64,000 nt of DNA. Origin: Bradysia coprophila. Its lineage: Eukaryota > Arthropoda > Insecta > Diptera > Sciaridae. How positions within the stretch are numbered: position 1 is the stretch's first letter; each line of letters starts with the position of its first letter. Below are positions 45,340 to 56,900 of the stretch, one piece after another. The notes beneath the pieces are model-generated. The model had not been told where the DNA came from, searched no databases, and saw nothing but the letters and a program-made list of their open reading frames with translations. The translations under genes were made by a program, and so were the position numbers. The DNA lies in contig NC_050735.1 in NCBI RefSeq assembly GCF_014529535.1, positions 10,737,739 to 10,801,738 of the forward strand, in the 5' to 3' direction.

Positions 45340-46212
45340 TCACGCCGTAAGTACGGTCGAAATTCAACATGGAAAGTGCGGAGGTTTTTCTCAATGAAAG
45401 TGTAAAACAGGTATGGTCTATTGTCCGCCCGGAGGACATAAAAATTTGAGTTTCGTACTTAAATGCACTCATTTTCATATTATTTTGACATAAAATGTCA
45501 GTGCGTTTAAGACGAACTCGCCGATCGACCATACCTGTTCTAGACTTTCATTGGTCTTTCTAACGTAGCGTCATTTTCATACAATGAAGCGTTGAAATGT
45601 ATTTTTCGGTTCACTTTTTCATCGAACCATTCCCTTAAAATTCAAATTTTAGGCACACTTACGGCGTGAATTCGCGGCGAAAGTATCTCCTTAGCCGCAA
45701 ATTCCTCTCTATGAGAAGTACATAAAAATTGAACTTTTCGCGGTCATAGTTTACGTGTCGCCGATTTTCAGTCTTTGAGCACAGAAATAACTATTTCATG
45801 CGCGCGTTGTGTGTTTCCTTATTTTCTTATTTTTCCCTCGATAGGCCATGAGAAAATTGCGTTTTCTTGACGATTGGTCGAATAACATTTCTAGTGAGAA
45901 AAATGTCGCACTTTCTCTCCCGTGGTAAGAAAGTAGAACTTTTCTTATTCGAACTGTCACTTTGTTTATGTTTTCGAAAATGATAAGGCGAATAGATGTT
46001 TTCGTTTCGTGGAGAAAAACGGCAAAACACAACATTCATAAAAAACGTTGCGTTCATCTCTGGGAGAAATTCATGCCGTAAGTCTGCCTAAAATTTGAAT
46101 TTTAAGATTCGATAAAAAATACATTTCAACGCTTCTTTGTATGAAAATGACGCCACGTTAGAACGACCTCCGCACTTTCGATTTTGAATTTCAACCGCAC
46201 TTACGGCGTGAA
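45340..46212. mobile_element. Composite nested inverted-repeat region
   Basis: Outer arms attcacgccgtaagtacggt and, at 46180-46211, the complement accgcacttacggcgtgaat. Further paired blocks are gcgtcattttcatacaatga (45567) with its mirror near 46132, and ttaaaattcaaattttaggc (45634) with its mirror near 46085. Inside the left arm a separate MITE has ends caatgaaagtgtaaaacagg and the mirror near 45556. It is non-coding; exact boundaries are uncertain. Confidence 0.55.
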
Positions 46213-46532
46213 TAAGAAATTCCAACGCGAGTGAAATTACTGCCCTTGCTTCGCTCTGGCTTCCAACATCGCTCTGGTTGGAATTTCCTATTTTCTCCCA
46301 TTGGTAAACAAATTACTATTGTTAACCCCATGGGAAAAACAATTGTTGATAAAACAGACATTTTCTCACTTGCCTGTCATCAGAGAAAGCGTCAACAAAA
46401 CACCATCTTCTCACCACTCAAGTGCACCACGGGTCACTTTGCTTGAAACCCTTTATAAACAAACTAATCTCAAGTGAAATATTAGAGTTAAAGCTGTGCG
46501 GTGTGGAGACAAATTGATTTATTAATAGTTAT

Positions 46533-46617
46533 TTATCTACCAAGGTAGGTATGAAGGTATTTTTTCGCACTAGACGTCGTGTGCGAAAAAATACCGGCAT
46601 ACCTACCGTGGTAGATA
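46533..46617. mobile_element. 85-bp hairpin MITE
   Basis: Arms tatctaccaaggtaggtatg and, reverse-complemented, tatctaccacggtaggtatg, continuing into aaggtattttttcgcac and its mirror. A diverged relative lies at about 59770-59805. Confidence 0.65.
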
Positions 46618-46835
46618 CAACGTTTTTCGCAATTTCGGGCCATAATCACCTTTCCAATGCAAAACATGTTCTACATTTTGTTCCAAAATTCTTGTGTATA
46701 CAGAAATTCATTTGAACGATCAAGAAGGCTGCATTATGATACACATTGCTATGTGATGTAAAGAGACGCGTTGAATGAAATCGAGTAGTCAATGCATAGT
46801 ATATACGCTTCAACAATACGTTCGGTATAATTGTG

Positions 46836-46915
46836 TGACTCTATAGCCGAATGGCTATAGTCGCTGCTTTGTGTTCCAAAACCTTTTGGTGTCGGGGGTT
46901 CGATTTCTGGTCAAT
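46836..46915 (+). repeat. tRNA-like sequence, probable SINE head
   Basis: It contains an A-box-like tagccgaatggc and a B-box-like gggttcgatttc, 40-odd bases apart, as in RNA polymerase III promoters of tRNAs. It does not close into a convincing acceptor stem and is followed by AT-rich, non-tRNA sequence. A tRNA-derived SINE is more likely than a functional tRNA. Confidence 0.4.
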
Positions 46916-49446
46916 GCAAGATTTTTATTTATAAGAATTTAGCCTTCGTTGAAGGTAATAGGTTCTTTAGCGTGCGAAAAAAAGTTGATATCGCACTGCG
47001 TGCGAAAAAAAGTTAATATCGCACTGTGTCCAAATACAGTGAAATAAATACCTTCAAAACGACATTAAGTGGATGCATGGAAATGTGATGATTATGGACC
47101 AGAATTGCGAAAAAATACATTCACGATTGCATGTTAAATCCATTTTTTTTTCTCTTGGACCATAGCATCTGAACCAAGCACTAGAACAGATTTTTTTAAC
47201 GGAAATTTAGCCTCTCTAATATGATCTGCCACAAAATAAACAACATTTTTTGAACTGCCACAAGTATAAATTTAATGAGAGCCTCCAAAGTGACACAAGT
47301 TTAAAATTTTTAGTTCACTTTAACACGTAGGCAAGTAGGTCATTTCAAACATATTTATAGAAATTCGCACAAATAATTGTCAAATAATGTTCTTTAATGG
47401 AAATAGGTCAATAAACAATCAGATGAAACATTTATTTATCGAAACCAAAATACTGTCAACAACTAAAATATAGTACACCGGCAACTCTGATCATTTGTAA
47501 TGACAATATAGTAGGGTTGCATACGCAGGCCCCTCTTGGAAAATCTGTTCTACTGCTTGGTTCAGATGCTATGGCTTCGACAGAATCGATGATCAAATAT
47601 TTTTGTGTTAAATCTTTGAATTGTAAGATTCTGCCGGAAAAATCCAAAGATTTAACACAAATGTTGTTTCATTGCAACCAGGGCCTATTATGTAGAATTA
47701 AATTTGCAAAAATTCCCACAAAATTCTCCACAAATTTGCAAAATTTTTCAAAAAATAACTTCTACACACCTTCAAAGTCAAATTAATTGCTTTATTCACT
47801 TTAAATTGTACTAAAACAGACAAAAGAACGCAAAGACTTGCAAAATGTGCTGAAAATGAAGCGTAAATTTGTGCAAATTTTTGTGAATTTCTGTGAATTT
47901 TTGCAAATTTTGCAAATTAATTCTACATAATTGGCCCTGATTGCAACGATAAAGAGTAGCCTTGTTCGTCTATCAAAATTTTCGAAATGACAACAAGTTG
48001 TTGAAAGTCAAGGAAACGCAAAAAATGTTCATAGTTTCGAAGTAAAGAGAATCTCTAATATAATACAGGTCAGGTATACTTTCAATGACTACAACCTGGA
48101 AGTTTTCAATTAGCTATATCACGTTCTAGCAAAGAAATTTCGGTCAAGTCTACGTTTGAGGAATAGAACCGGGCTTTATGCTCGGCTATGCTTGCTGAAT
48201 CGTACAATTGTACAGAAATGGGCTAGTTAAGCTCAGTCGATGTCTTTCAAAATTTTAAGGCCAGGTTAGGGCGTTATGCATTGCAAATGTTTACATTTCG
48301 CATGTAAGGCACTTTACCTGGCCTTATTGATGCCGCATTTGGTGTCATTTTAAATGTGTAGGCTTTGGGTTTAAACGTGTTTTTCGCCCTTCTTTAAATT
48401 TTCAGGATGTCTAAACATACCATGAGGGAGATCACACAGATCGTTGTTTTATTCACGGCTGTAAACTTTGGGGAGGTCACGCAGATCGCTATTTTATTAC
48501 ATTTGAGGGAACACACCTCTTTCGATGATTTTACATATGAGGCAAGTGAATTTCTGTATCAAATCCCCCTTTTATCGTCAACTATGGTGTGTCACCCGCG
48601 TATCTGTAACTGTTTCATGTATCCGTATCTGCGTGACATCACTAAGTATGCAGCCTTGACATGAAGTCATGACGAACGTGTGCACTTTGTAAACTATTTA
48701 AATTAGAGCCGAGGCTGTACGAAGACGACAAATCGACCAAAATATATTCAGTCAAAGCAGTCGAAAGTCAAATCGTCGCCAAACATTTAGAAAAGTTGTG
48801 TCCGACATTTACTCAACGGTGAGGATTCGATTAGAATAAGAAGTTTCTGACTTATGAATCATTCTTAGGAGCATCGAATCCTTGATAGTTTCAATTCATC
48901 GATTTAATGTGAAATGGTTTTGATCTGTCACTCAAATTGAAATGAAAATTTAGCTGAAAGTTATATTGAGCTTCCGCTACTCACTTATAGATTAAAATTG
49001 TTTCTTAAGTACCAAGGGCACGGGTGTTTAATGGTATTTTTAGTCTGAACGACTCTAAATTTGTTCATGACAACTTCGGCTTGAGGCTTGTCTGGTGGTA
49101 AGGTATAAACCAACGGACGAAAAGCGAAAGTCCTCCGATTTGAGCAAGAAAACAACAACAAACGAAAGAGTCATAACGAAAAATTTGATATAAAATAAAG
49201 GCTTCCTTTGCATACAAACATTCTAAACAATTTAGCTGTTTCCATCGGTTTTCCTTGAAATACACATCGATAAAACGAATGGAGTTTTCTTTCTCGTTAA
49301 CAACATCAAGCCCGAAGGGTGGTGCTTGGTTTTACATAATTTTTTTTTTCTTTGATTTTTCGTTTTTGTTTTAAATATAATTTTTCATCTGGCTACATCG
49401 ACAGTAAAGAACTTGATGTAAAGTAAAAGTATAAAATCTGAATAAC
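46916..49446. other. Gene-free interval downstream of RPRD1
   Basis: No convincing gene. A frame at 48407-48664 repeats the word gatcacacagatcg/gtcacgcagatcg and looks like repeat-derived sequence. Short AT-rich inverted repeats are present around 47690-47940 (aaatttgcaaa and mirror). Confidence 0.35.
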
Positions 49447-51112
49447 TCAATGGATGTTAAACAAATCTCCAGCTGATGGTAGCGGCGCCAATCCACCGGT
49501 CACATCGGGCAGTTGCGTTAAGTCTGGTAAATTTTGCAAATGACTTCGTATTTCACGTTGTACGTCCTTCACTTTATTCAGTTTTGCATTGTATTCCTGG
49601 CGAAAGAAAAAAACAAAGAAAAATTACAAACAAACTTAAAACAAAGTCACGGGCACTGTTTGGGTGATTCAACGAATGAAACAATTTTGAAAAAATGAGT
49701 CATCGAATTTGAGTTGAAGCAAGGCGTAAATGCCACAAAGCCTTAGAGTAAATAATGATGCCTTCGAGGACTTCCAGAAGTCCAACTCTAGACAAGTTCA
49801 AGTTTAAGCAAAGTGCACAACCCTTCAGAGGAGTTTTCAGTCTAAATAACGTCAAATGAATAGTACAGATCCTAACTATTTTGAACTTTCTAGAAGCTCT
49901 AACGGATTCCATTGTCTTGGAAGACACTCACGTCCTTTGAAATTAGTCTAAATTAAAATTTCGTGTAGTTACCTGCAGCCTCTGTTCAGCTTGCGCTAGT
50001 AGATCCCGTTGCTCTGCCTGAAAATCCTTCAACATCGTCGTCAATTTCTTACGATCTTCCATCTCTGCACACAAACGGTTATTGTATTCGTGCAGAATTT
50101 TCGCCGCTTCGTTAACCTGAAACACATTGACCATTACGTTAAATGCTTTCTCCATATTTACTGTCCCGTTGTTGCAATTTCTACTGTACCTGTGCAGCCA
50201 GTTTTGCAGCTTGCTCTTTGTCTTCTAATTTACTGAGCATAGCAACTTCGGACACTTCTGGTGGAAGGTTAGCAATTTGTTCCCGGACGACAGCGTCACT
50301 TGACGCCGAATTCTCCAATTCAGTCAACGCTCTAATCAACTCCTCCGGCTCTGCAAGACAAATTAATTTCGTGATTGGAATTTCAATTTTGTTACTCAGT
50401 AAAATCTAATTACCTGGCGGATCACCTGCGTTCACTTGTGGACTAAGTATTACATGTGTTTCAACCGTACCATTCACTTCGACGGTTTCACTTTTCACTC
50501 TCTCCCGTTCACGACCCCATCCATCTTGTTTGCTAATTTTGTGCTGTTTTGCATCATCTTCGTGACGTTTCCGTTTCTCTGGTGGTTCGGTCTTGGGTGA
50601 ATGGCTGCCATCGTCTTTATGTAATGCTTCCCGAAATCCTTGAACCAATTTCGCGTCGTACACCATTCGATCCTCCCAAATTTTCAATATTCTGTCCAGA
50701 CTGCTAATCGTTTTGTTGTCCGATCCACACGTCTCTCCGATGTGAAGGAACGCCTTTTGCAGCACCTTCTGAAATTCCTTGCCATATTCCGGTCCCTTCT
50801 TTTTACTATTCTGAATGACATCGTTGGCTAAGTACATGAAAGTCAATTTTTTGCCCTTTGGTGCTGTGGATAACGATAAAATTTGTTGCAGGTTATGTTA
50901 TGTCAATATGAAAGAATTGAGGGACGCTATGTAATTAATATAAGACTTTGGTTCGACATACCTTTCCGCATTTCGTTGTACCATGACTTTGTTATATGGG
51001 AGTGATGTTTACGATGATGTATCAACCACAGGGACAGAGTCTGTATGCTTTGTTGGCTTGGATTTAAGTCAACAAGTTTTTTAATTAATGCACTCTCAGT
51101 AAAAGCAGACAT
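49447..51112 (-). CDS. RPRD1-type CID protein (RNA polymerase II CTD regulator), 5 exons
   Basis: Regulation of nuclear pre-mRNA domain protein 1: binds the phosphorylated C-terminal domain of RNA polymerase II and helps remove Ser5 phosphate during elongation. Exons (minus): 51112-50962, 50863-50414, 50350-50190, 50116-49973, 49596-49447, joined in frame to 351 aa, versus 312-326 aa in human RPRD1A/B. Residues 1-135 form the CID (MSAFTESALIKKLVDLN, LSLWLIHHRKHH, FMYLANDVIQNSKKKG, ILKIWEDR). A charged linker (PPEKRKRHEDDAK) follows. Then comes a coiled-coil domain used for dimerisation (KILHEYNNRLCAEMEDRKK, LLAQAEQRLQEYN). The end GGLAPLPSAGDLF is the family tail. Confidence 0.92.
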
Positions 51113-51516
51113 TTCGCGAATTCAAAAATGGTATCAAGGACCAGCAACAAATCGAATTCTTCTATTTTTGACTTGCGACAGTTTTATCACGTCAACTCGG
51201 TTCTAATGTTCAATGTTTTATGATGCGAGGCTCTAATGAGGAAAAAATGGATGTTTTGACATCTTTGACATTTGCATTTCTGTCAATCCTGTCAATATAA
51301 GGAAATATTCAACGGCTGCTCGGCCTACTAAATTGCTCTACTACATTTTGATTCCAGTGCTGTCGAACTTTTTTTTCAGACTAAACGGAAAAAACACTGA
51401 AAGAGCTGATATCAATGTTATTTAAACAGATCAATTAAAGCATAAACCAGGTATGGTCTGTTCATACAAACCACTCATGCGAGATGAGTTTGTTTATATG
51501 AAATCGCTATGTCCTC

Positions 51517-51750
51517 CAAGGTTCTGAAAGAACAGGTTAAGACACTTTCGAGTTGATCACGAAGGCGGGTTGATCAAAATATTCCTGTTGCGCCAACTAG
51601 GGTTGGAAAATTTTATACGACGATTTCAACTTAGCAAAAAAAAAAATTTGTTTTCAAGTTGGCTTTTCAAACATAATACATGTCTGAATTGTCAAGATTT
51701 GTGTTTCACCCGCCTTCGTAAGTGTCGTAACCTGTTCTTTCAGAACCTTG
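51517..51750. mobile_element. 234-bp hAT-like foldback MITE with exact 8-bp duplication
   Basis: Both ends start caaggttctgaaagaacagg and pair for over 30 bp. The 8-bp direct repeat atgtcctc flanks it exactly (51509-51516 and 51751-51758). Confidence 0.85.
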
Positions 51751-51799
51751 ATGTCCTCCGCTACATACAAAGTTTGACATTCGACCATGGGACAAGTGG

Positions 51800-51982
51800 G
51801 TTGGCCTGTAGAGGCGCCACCTTTTTTTCATAGTACTTCATTCTCTGCGGCTTATTTTAATGTGAACCAACTTCACTGCTGTGACATTTCATGGGAATGA
51901 ATCAATGTGAAGTTGTTTCACAAAAAATAGTACAGTGAGATTGAAGTACTATAAAAAAAATGTGGCGCCTCTACAGGCCAAC
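51800..51982. mobile_element. 183-bp MITE with about 45-bp terminal repeats
   Basis: Both ends begin gttggcctgtagaggcgcca and continue into tttttt..atagtacttca. No clear target duplication was found. Confidence 0.75.
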
Positions 51983-53486
51983 CGACTAGGCGAATACCTT
52001 GTGTTGACGTTGATTGGAACAGATAGGATGTTATACAGAATATATACGGACACATAAAGTATGAAACACCCTGCTTCTGGGTGGATTTGAGTTAACTGTC
52101 AACCACTAATGTATTTAGAATACATTTAGAAATTTAGAAATTTTCATAAACTGCTCATAGTTTTCTCAGGGCTGGTCAAATTGATACAACCAACACTATA
52201 GGTCTCTTCCATCGTACGGTAAAAACGAATTTTGACAGGCCGAAAACAACCGACCATCATCCACAGAAGCAAACATAACCGCAAATTAAATTAAATTTGT
52301 TCGTTAAAACTTCAAAGTGAGGTTGTGTTGACTTCTCTGTGGATGACGATTGACATTTTGAACGGCCTAGGAAGAAATCCAAAGCTAATATAACACATTC
52401 GTGGTCGTTGTATGTTTGTTCCAAGGCCATATGAATTGTCAAATTTCATCCACAGAACCATAACCCCAAAAATATTTCTTAATTCTTAGTAAATCGCGTA
52501 GGCGACGTTGCTCGATTTGTATGAAATATCACGTAAGCGACGTTGTTGTGGATGAAATTGTCGTTGTTCGGGTTGTCAAAGGTCGTGTTTACAGTTACTT
52601 GGAACATGGAACATTGCGGTCGTAGATTTTTGAAAAAGTATTCTGGTGGAAAGATATCATCAAAAGTAAACTAAAATCCAGTATTTAAAAAACTCCCAAA
52701 TGTATGCTTTTCAGCAAAGCACCAGTGCCTCTTAAGAGCAATGGACTCTTTGCAAATTCGTAGCCTACAATAAGGCGAAAAAATATTCTTTTTTTTGATG
52801 ATTTCTCTGAGCCAAAATCTTCTCTCTTTTTTAAAGTAAAACCAGCTCACAAAAATCTATCACTTTTAAAGGAAAATTTGGATTTGGTTTGTGAGTCATA
52901 ACTTACCCCTTTGGAGAAACCTGTGAAAATTACATAAATTTACAAAATGTTCAATGGTTTCCAAGTGGGATAAGTTATCACCCACAAACAAACCAATTGT
53001 TCCTTTAAAATTAACACATGTTAAGGTGCTTTAAAGTTTCAGTGAATTGTGTTCATCCGAGGCAAGGCCGATGTTAACAATCACGCGACAACTACTTTTC
53101 TAAGCAGTCGAATTTTATGGAAAATGTAAAATTTTGACAGATCACCAGATCGCCATTTTATTGGTATAGATACCCAGTAACATATGACTTTTCATACAGT
53201 GGACTTCACCTACTAATTTTACGACAATCTCTACAAGCCGAAGCGCTGGAATATTCGGTTCAATCAAATTTTGAATTTTACCAACTCACTTTTTGGGTTG
53301 ATTTTACTCAATATTTCACCTTTCATAAGGAATGGGCGAGCTCTCTGAATCTCAAGCGAAGTCAACTATAAATGTAAAAAAGTCGCTGATTTGTTTTATT
53401 GTTTGATTACTAATTTATTGATTTGATTGTTGTGCACATACAAGTACATAAAAATGACTTTCATGTTCAAAGATATCTTTCATTAT

Positions 53487-53887
53487 CATGGCAGAGCAAA
53501 GTAACCGAGGCAGGAGTGCTTGATTTGACTAGGGACCAGAATTATCTTGTAGCGTTATTTTTTTGCGAATAAATTTTTTTCATGTGTCGGGGCCGAAAAT
53601 GAGGGAGTTTCGAGATTTTTCTCGGGTTTTCGACCTCTTACATGAAAAATTTTTTGAGTATCTGTTTTGGACGTTTGATTTTAGGCACTTTCGCATGTAG
53701 CCCTCACTTCGTTCGGGCTACAACTCGCGAAATTGCCTAAAATCAAACGTCCAAAACAGATACACAAATAACTATTAAATTTATGTCAGTGTTGATTTGG
53801 TTTTTGATTTTTATACAGTGTATTAGGTCCCTTATTTGACGTTTCGAAAATGAACCGTTCCTGCCTGGTTTATTTTACTCTGCCGTG
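53487..53887 (-). mobile_element. MITE family D, copy 3 (inverted), interrupted by a second MITE
   Basis: Ends catggcagagcaaagtaac and, at the right, the complement of cacggcagagtaaaataaac. The flanks ttcattat and ttcataat agree at 6 of 8 bases. A family F hairpin (53577-53778) splits it. Its right part lies 21 bp from the stop of the ionotropic receptor and supplies a minus-strand aataaa (53864-53869). Confidence 0.75.
53577..53778. mobile_element. MITE family F, copy 2, nested
   Basis: Inverted arms tatctgttttggacgtttga and tcaaacgtccaaaacagata, continuing attttaggca and its mirror. A side block has ctcgggttttcga and cggggccgaaaatgaggg. All are shared, in opposite orientation, with 41050-41230. 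Confidence 0.65.
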
Positions 53888-53907
53888 TTCATAATCCACT
53901 GAAACTA

Positions 53908-56900
53908 TCATTTAACAAAATGCAAAATCATTTCTGCAATCCAAATGATGACACTTGCTCCGCAAACATACAAATACGCAACGAACATACCTTCCAAATT
54001 CTTTAAAGTGATAGGTTTACGATTATCATGCACTTTCGCCGGTCGTACAACGGCTGTCTTTGACCTTTTATCCCAGAAGTCTATCAGTCCAGCAGCATAA
54101 AAAATTCCGATTTTTTCGTTTACAACTTCCGTGAAATAAAAGTTTTTGCGCAGATAGGATACCATCGCGATGGTCATCAGATACTGCTTGCAGAAGATAC
54201 TTTGCTTACGATTTTCTAGTGAATTTTTATACTCAATCAATGAAGCGGTATGCATCAGGCTGCCCTTGAAATTTGTGTCAGCAATTTTGTCCAGGATGTC
54301 GTCAAAATCGGAAAGAGTCACCACTTTTTTACTAAAAATAGAAATTTTAGAATTGTCATTTTATAACGTAAAGCCGGCCATAAGAACCGTTACATGAATG
54401 CAAGATTGCAAGAACCTCCTAAAACCGGAGAACGTCTTATATATTCATCTCGGGCAAAGCACCTAGCACAATAATAGCTATTTTGTGTCCCATTATTGGT
54501 TTTAATGGCATCAACCAAACCATGGTATAAAATAGATAATAATAGTATTAAATAGAGTCAATAGAGTAGTGTTTTGACACACCAAATATTCTACTACTAT
54601 GCTAGGTGTATTGATGCATCAGATGCGAAAGTAATATGTGGCAACTTTAAGTGCGAAATACTGGGTTGGAGTTACCTAAAGGGACAATTATTTTTTAGTG
54701 TAAGTGTTTAATCTAGTAGAAGACAAAATATGAGTACAGTCACTAAGGAAATAAGTTTCATAACCCTCTACACAAAGCATATGTTTGGTCGAATAAAATG
54801 TTTGGTGTATCAAAATACGACTACGTTTAATACCACATTAGTGCCATTAATTGTATCGATTACAATAGTGGTATGCACTAATGGTATTAACTGAGTGAGA
54901 TGCCTATGTTACGGTAACATTGTTACCATACTATACCACTGATTGTTGAACGATATTTCCATTTTTAGACCCGTACGAAGTACTGGGGTCTTTTATGCGT
55001 TTACGCATTTATCCGTAACACGTCGAATTGGACTCCCTGAGTAAGGGAGTAAGGTCTAGAGATGCCAAATCAGTGAAAAAAAAAATGTCCGTCTGTCCGT
55101 CTGTCCGTCTGCACGATAACTTGATTAAAACGCATCCGATTTTGAAAATTCTTTTTTTTCTTGTTTGGTAATGTCAAAAGACAGGCTAAGTTCGAAGATG
55201 AGTGATTTTGGATCGACCCTTCCCGAGCTGTGGCCCAATAAGTGCTTTACGGTTTTTCGAAGATATCTCCGGACATTCAAACGTTACACTTGTAACTGAT
55301 ACGTCAAATAAAAGGTATTTACAATACCGATCGACAAAAAAAAAGTTTATGGAAATCGGATGACCGACTCGTGAGTTAGACCCCTTGGTGTGAAACAGGC
55401 ACAGGGCGGCAAGCAGTTTTTGTTTGTATTGACCGTACCAATCAGGAAAAAAAAAGTTTTTGAAATTATGTTCTCCGGAGCGTGAGCTAGTTCTCTTGGA
55501 GTGAGCTCTTATCTGGCTACTCGGCCGTACAGTGAACGTGGAGTATTTTGTCAATATCTCGAGTAAATTTTGACCGAATTTCATGAATTTTTTTTTTGTT
55601 TGAAAGGTATTAACGAATGTAAAGCGTCGGTAAAATTTCCGGTCTCCTAACAAAATGGCTGCCGGTGGCCATATTGGATTTTAATAAAAGTGATATATCT
55701 TGGGAAAAATGGTACTTAGAGTGTTTCTGTTAACATGGAAATAATTTGTTATGTGTGTGGGGTGTTTCAGGCATTCCATATATGGACATCTATATATATA
55801 TCTATATTCACCTATATTGAGCTATATACAGGCATATAGAGCTATATAATAGCATATTCATCTGTGAAATGTTTATTTATAGTGAAATATAGTTAAATAT
55901 AGCGGTATATAGCTGTTTAAATAGGAATTTATGAAAGTTGACTTCGTACGGGACTGTCTATATTGCCTCCGGCAATTTATTTGTATATGCTAACAAGGCA
56001 AAGAAAGATAATGTAAGTGATTTTAAAGGGCGAATAGCTTTTCAGTAGAGAATGAAGTAAAAGAAATGAAGAGTTTCACAGTAAAGGCTTTTGATACGAA
56101 TAGGTGTTTCGTACGGGTCGGCGTTAGCTATGTTTTATATATAAATTGGCGTATCCTGCACAGAATTGCGGTATTGGAATTTCATTAAATACGTTGGAAA
56201 TATTTTTAAACATATTACAGAGCAAAAATAACCATACACATATGCGCCTCTCTTAAAAGGAGTTGTATTGTGACCATCAAATATTCTATTTCTATACTAG
56301 GTGCTCTGCTCGAGCTCGAGATTATAAGACATTCTCCGTTTTCTGAAGGTTCTTTCAATCTTGCATTGATTGTGATGACAAAAATATGCGTTGTGCTAAT
56401 GCTGGTTTACTCTTATTGAAGTACAAGATTTTTTTATTAATCTGAAGTGCTTCAGTCAAAAGAGATACTCGTTTATACTATAAATGGTGACATTCTCGTC
56501 ATCTGGGAAACGTTAATTACCTGGCATAATTTTGAGATGATAGATCCAAATATTTTGCGTATCCGTTAAGCATGAAAAATGTGAATCCTTTGCCTACCAT
56601 TTCGTCAATGGTCTGAACTTCGTTGGCCTTTGCTCCCGATTGCAGAAAGTTGTATAACGAACCCTGATAGATGGATCGTATTACAAAGCAAAACAGTACA
56701 AAGTTCACAATTAAAAATCGCGGAAGAATCGCACTCGGTGTTGTAGATAGCGAAGAGCCGAATATCGTTGCAATATAGTCCATGAAAGCATTATGATAGC
56801 GAATACCGAACACTAAAGTATTGATCTTTTTCGAACGAAAACTGATTGCGAGTACCGTTCCGCCGACTAGTAAGAAAACTATCAAAATCAATGTCCATGC

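Larger units (their letters stand above)
51113..53486. other. Gene-free interval with MITEs
   Basis: No gene recognised. It contains a hAT-like element with exact target duplication (51517-51750) and a MITE at 51800-51982. At 52257-52345 there are also short mirrored words (catccacagaag, cttctctgtggatg). Confidence 0.4.

Noticed and set aside
46836-46915. Functional tRNA gene
   Set aside because: A and B boxes are present, but I could not pair an acceptor stem or a clear anticodon arm.
48407-48664. 85-codon plus-strand frame
   Set aside because: It contains an internal nucleotide repeat and looks repeat-derived rather than coding.
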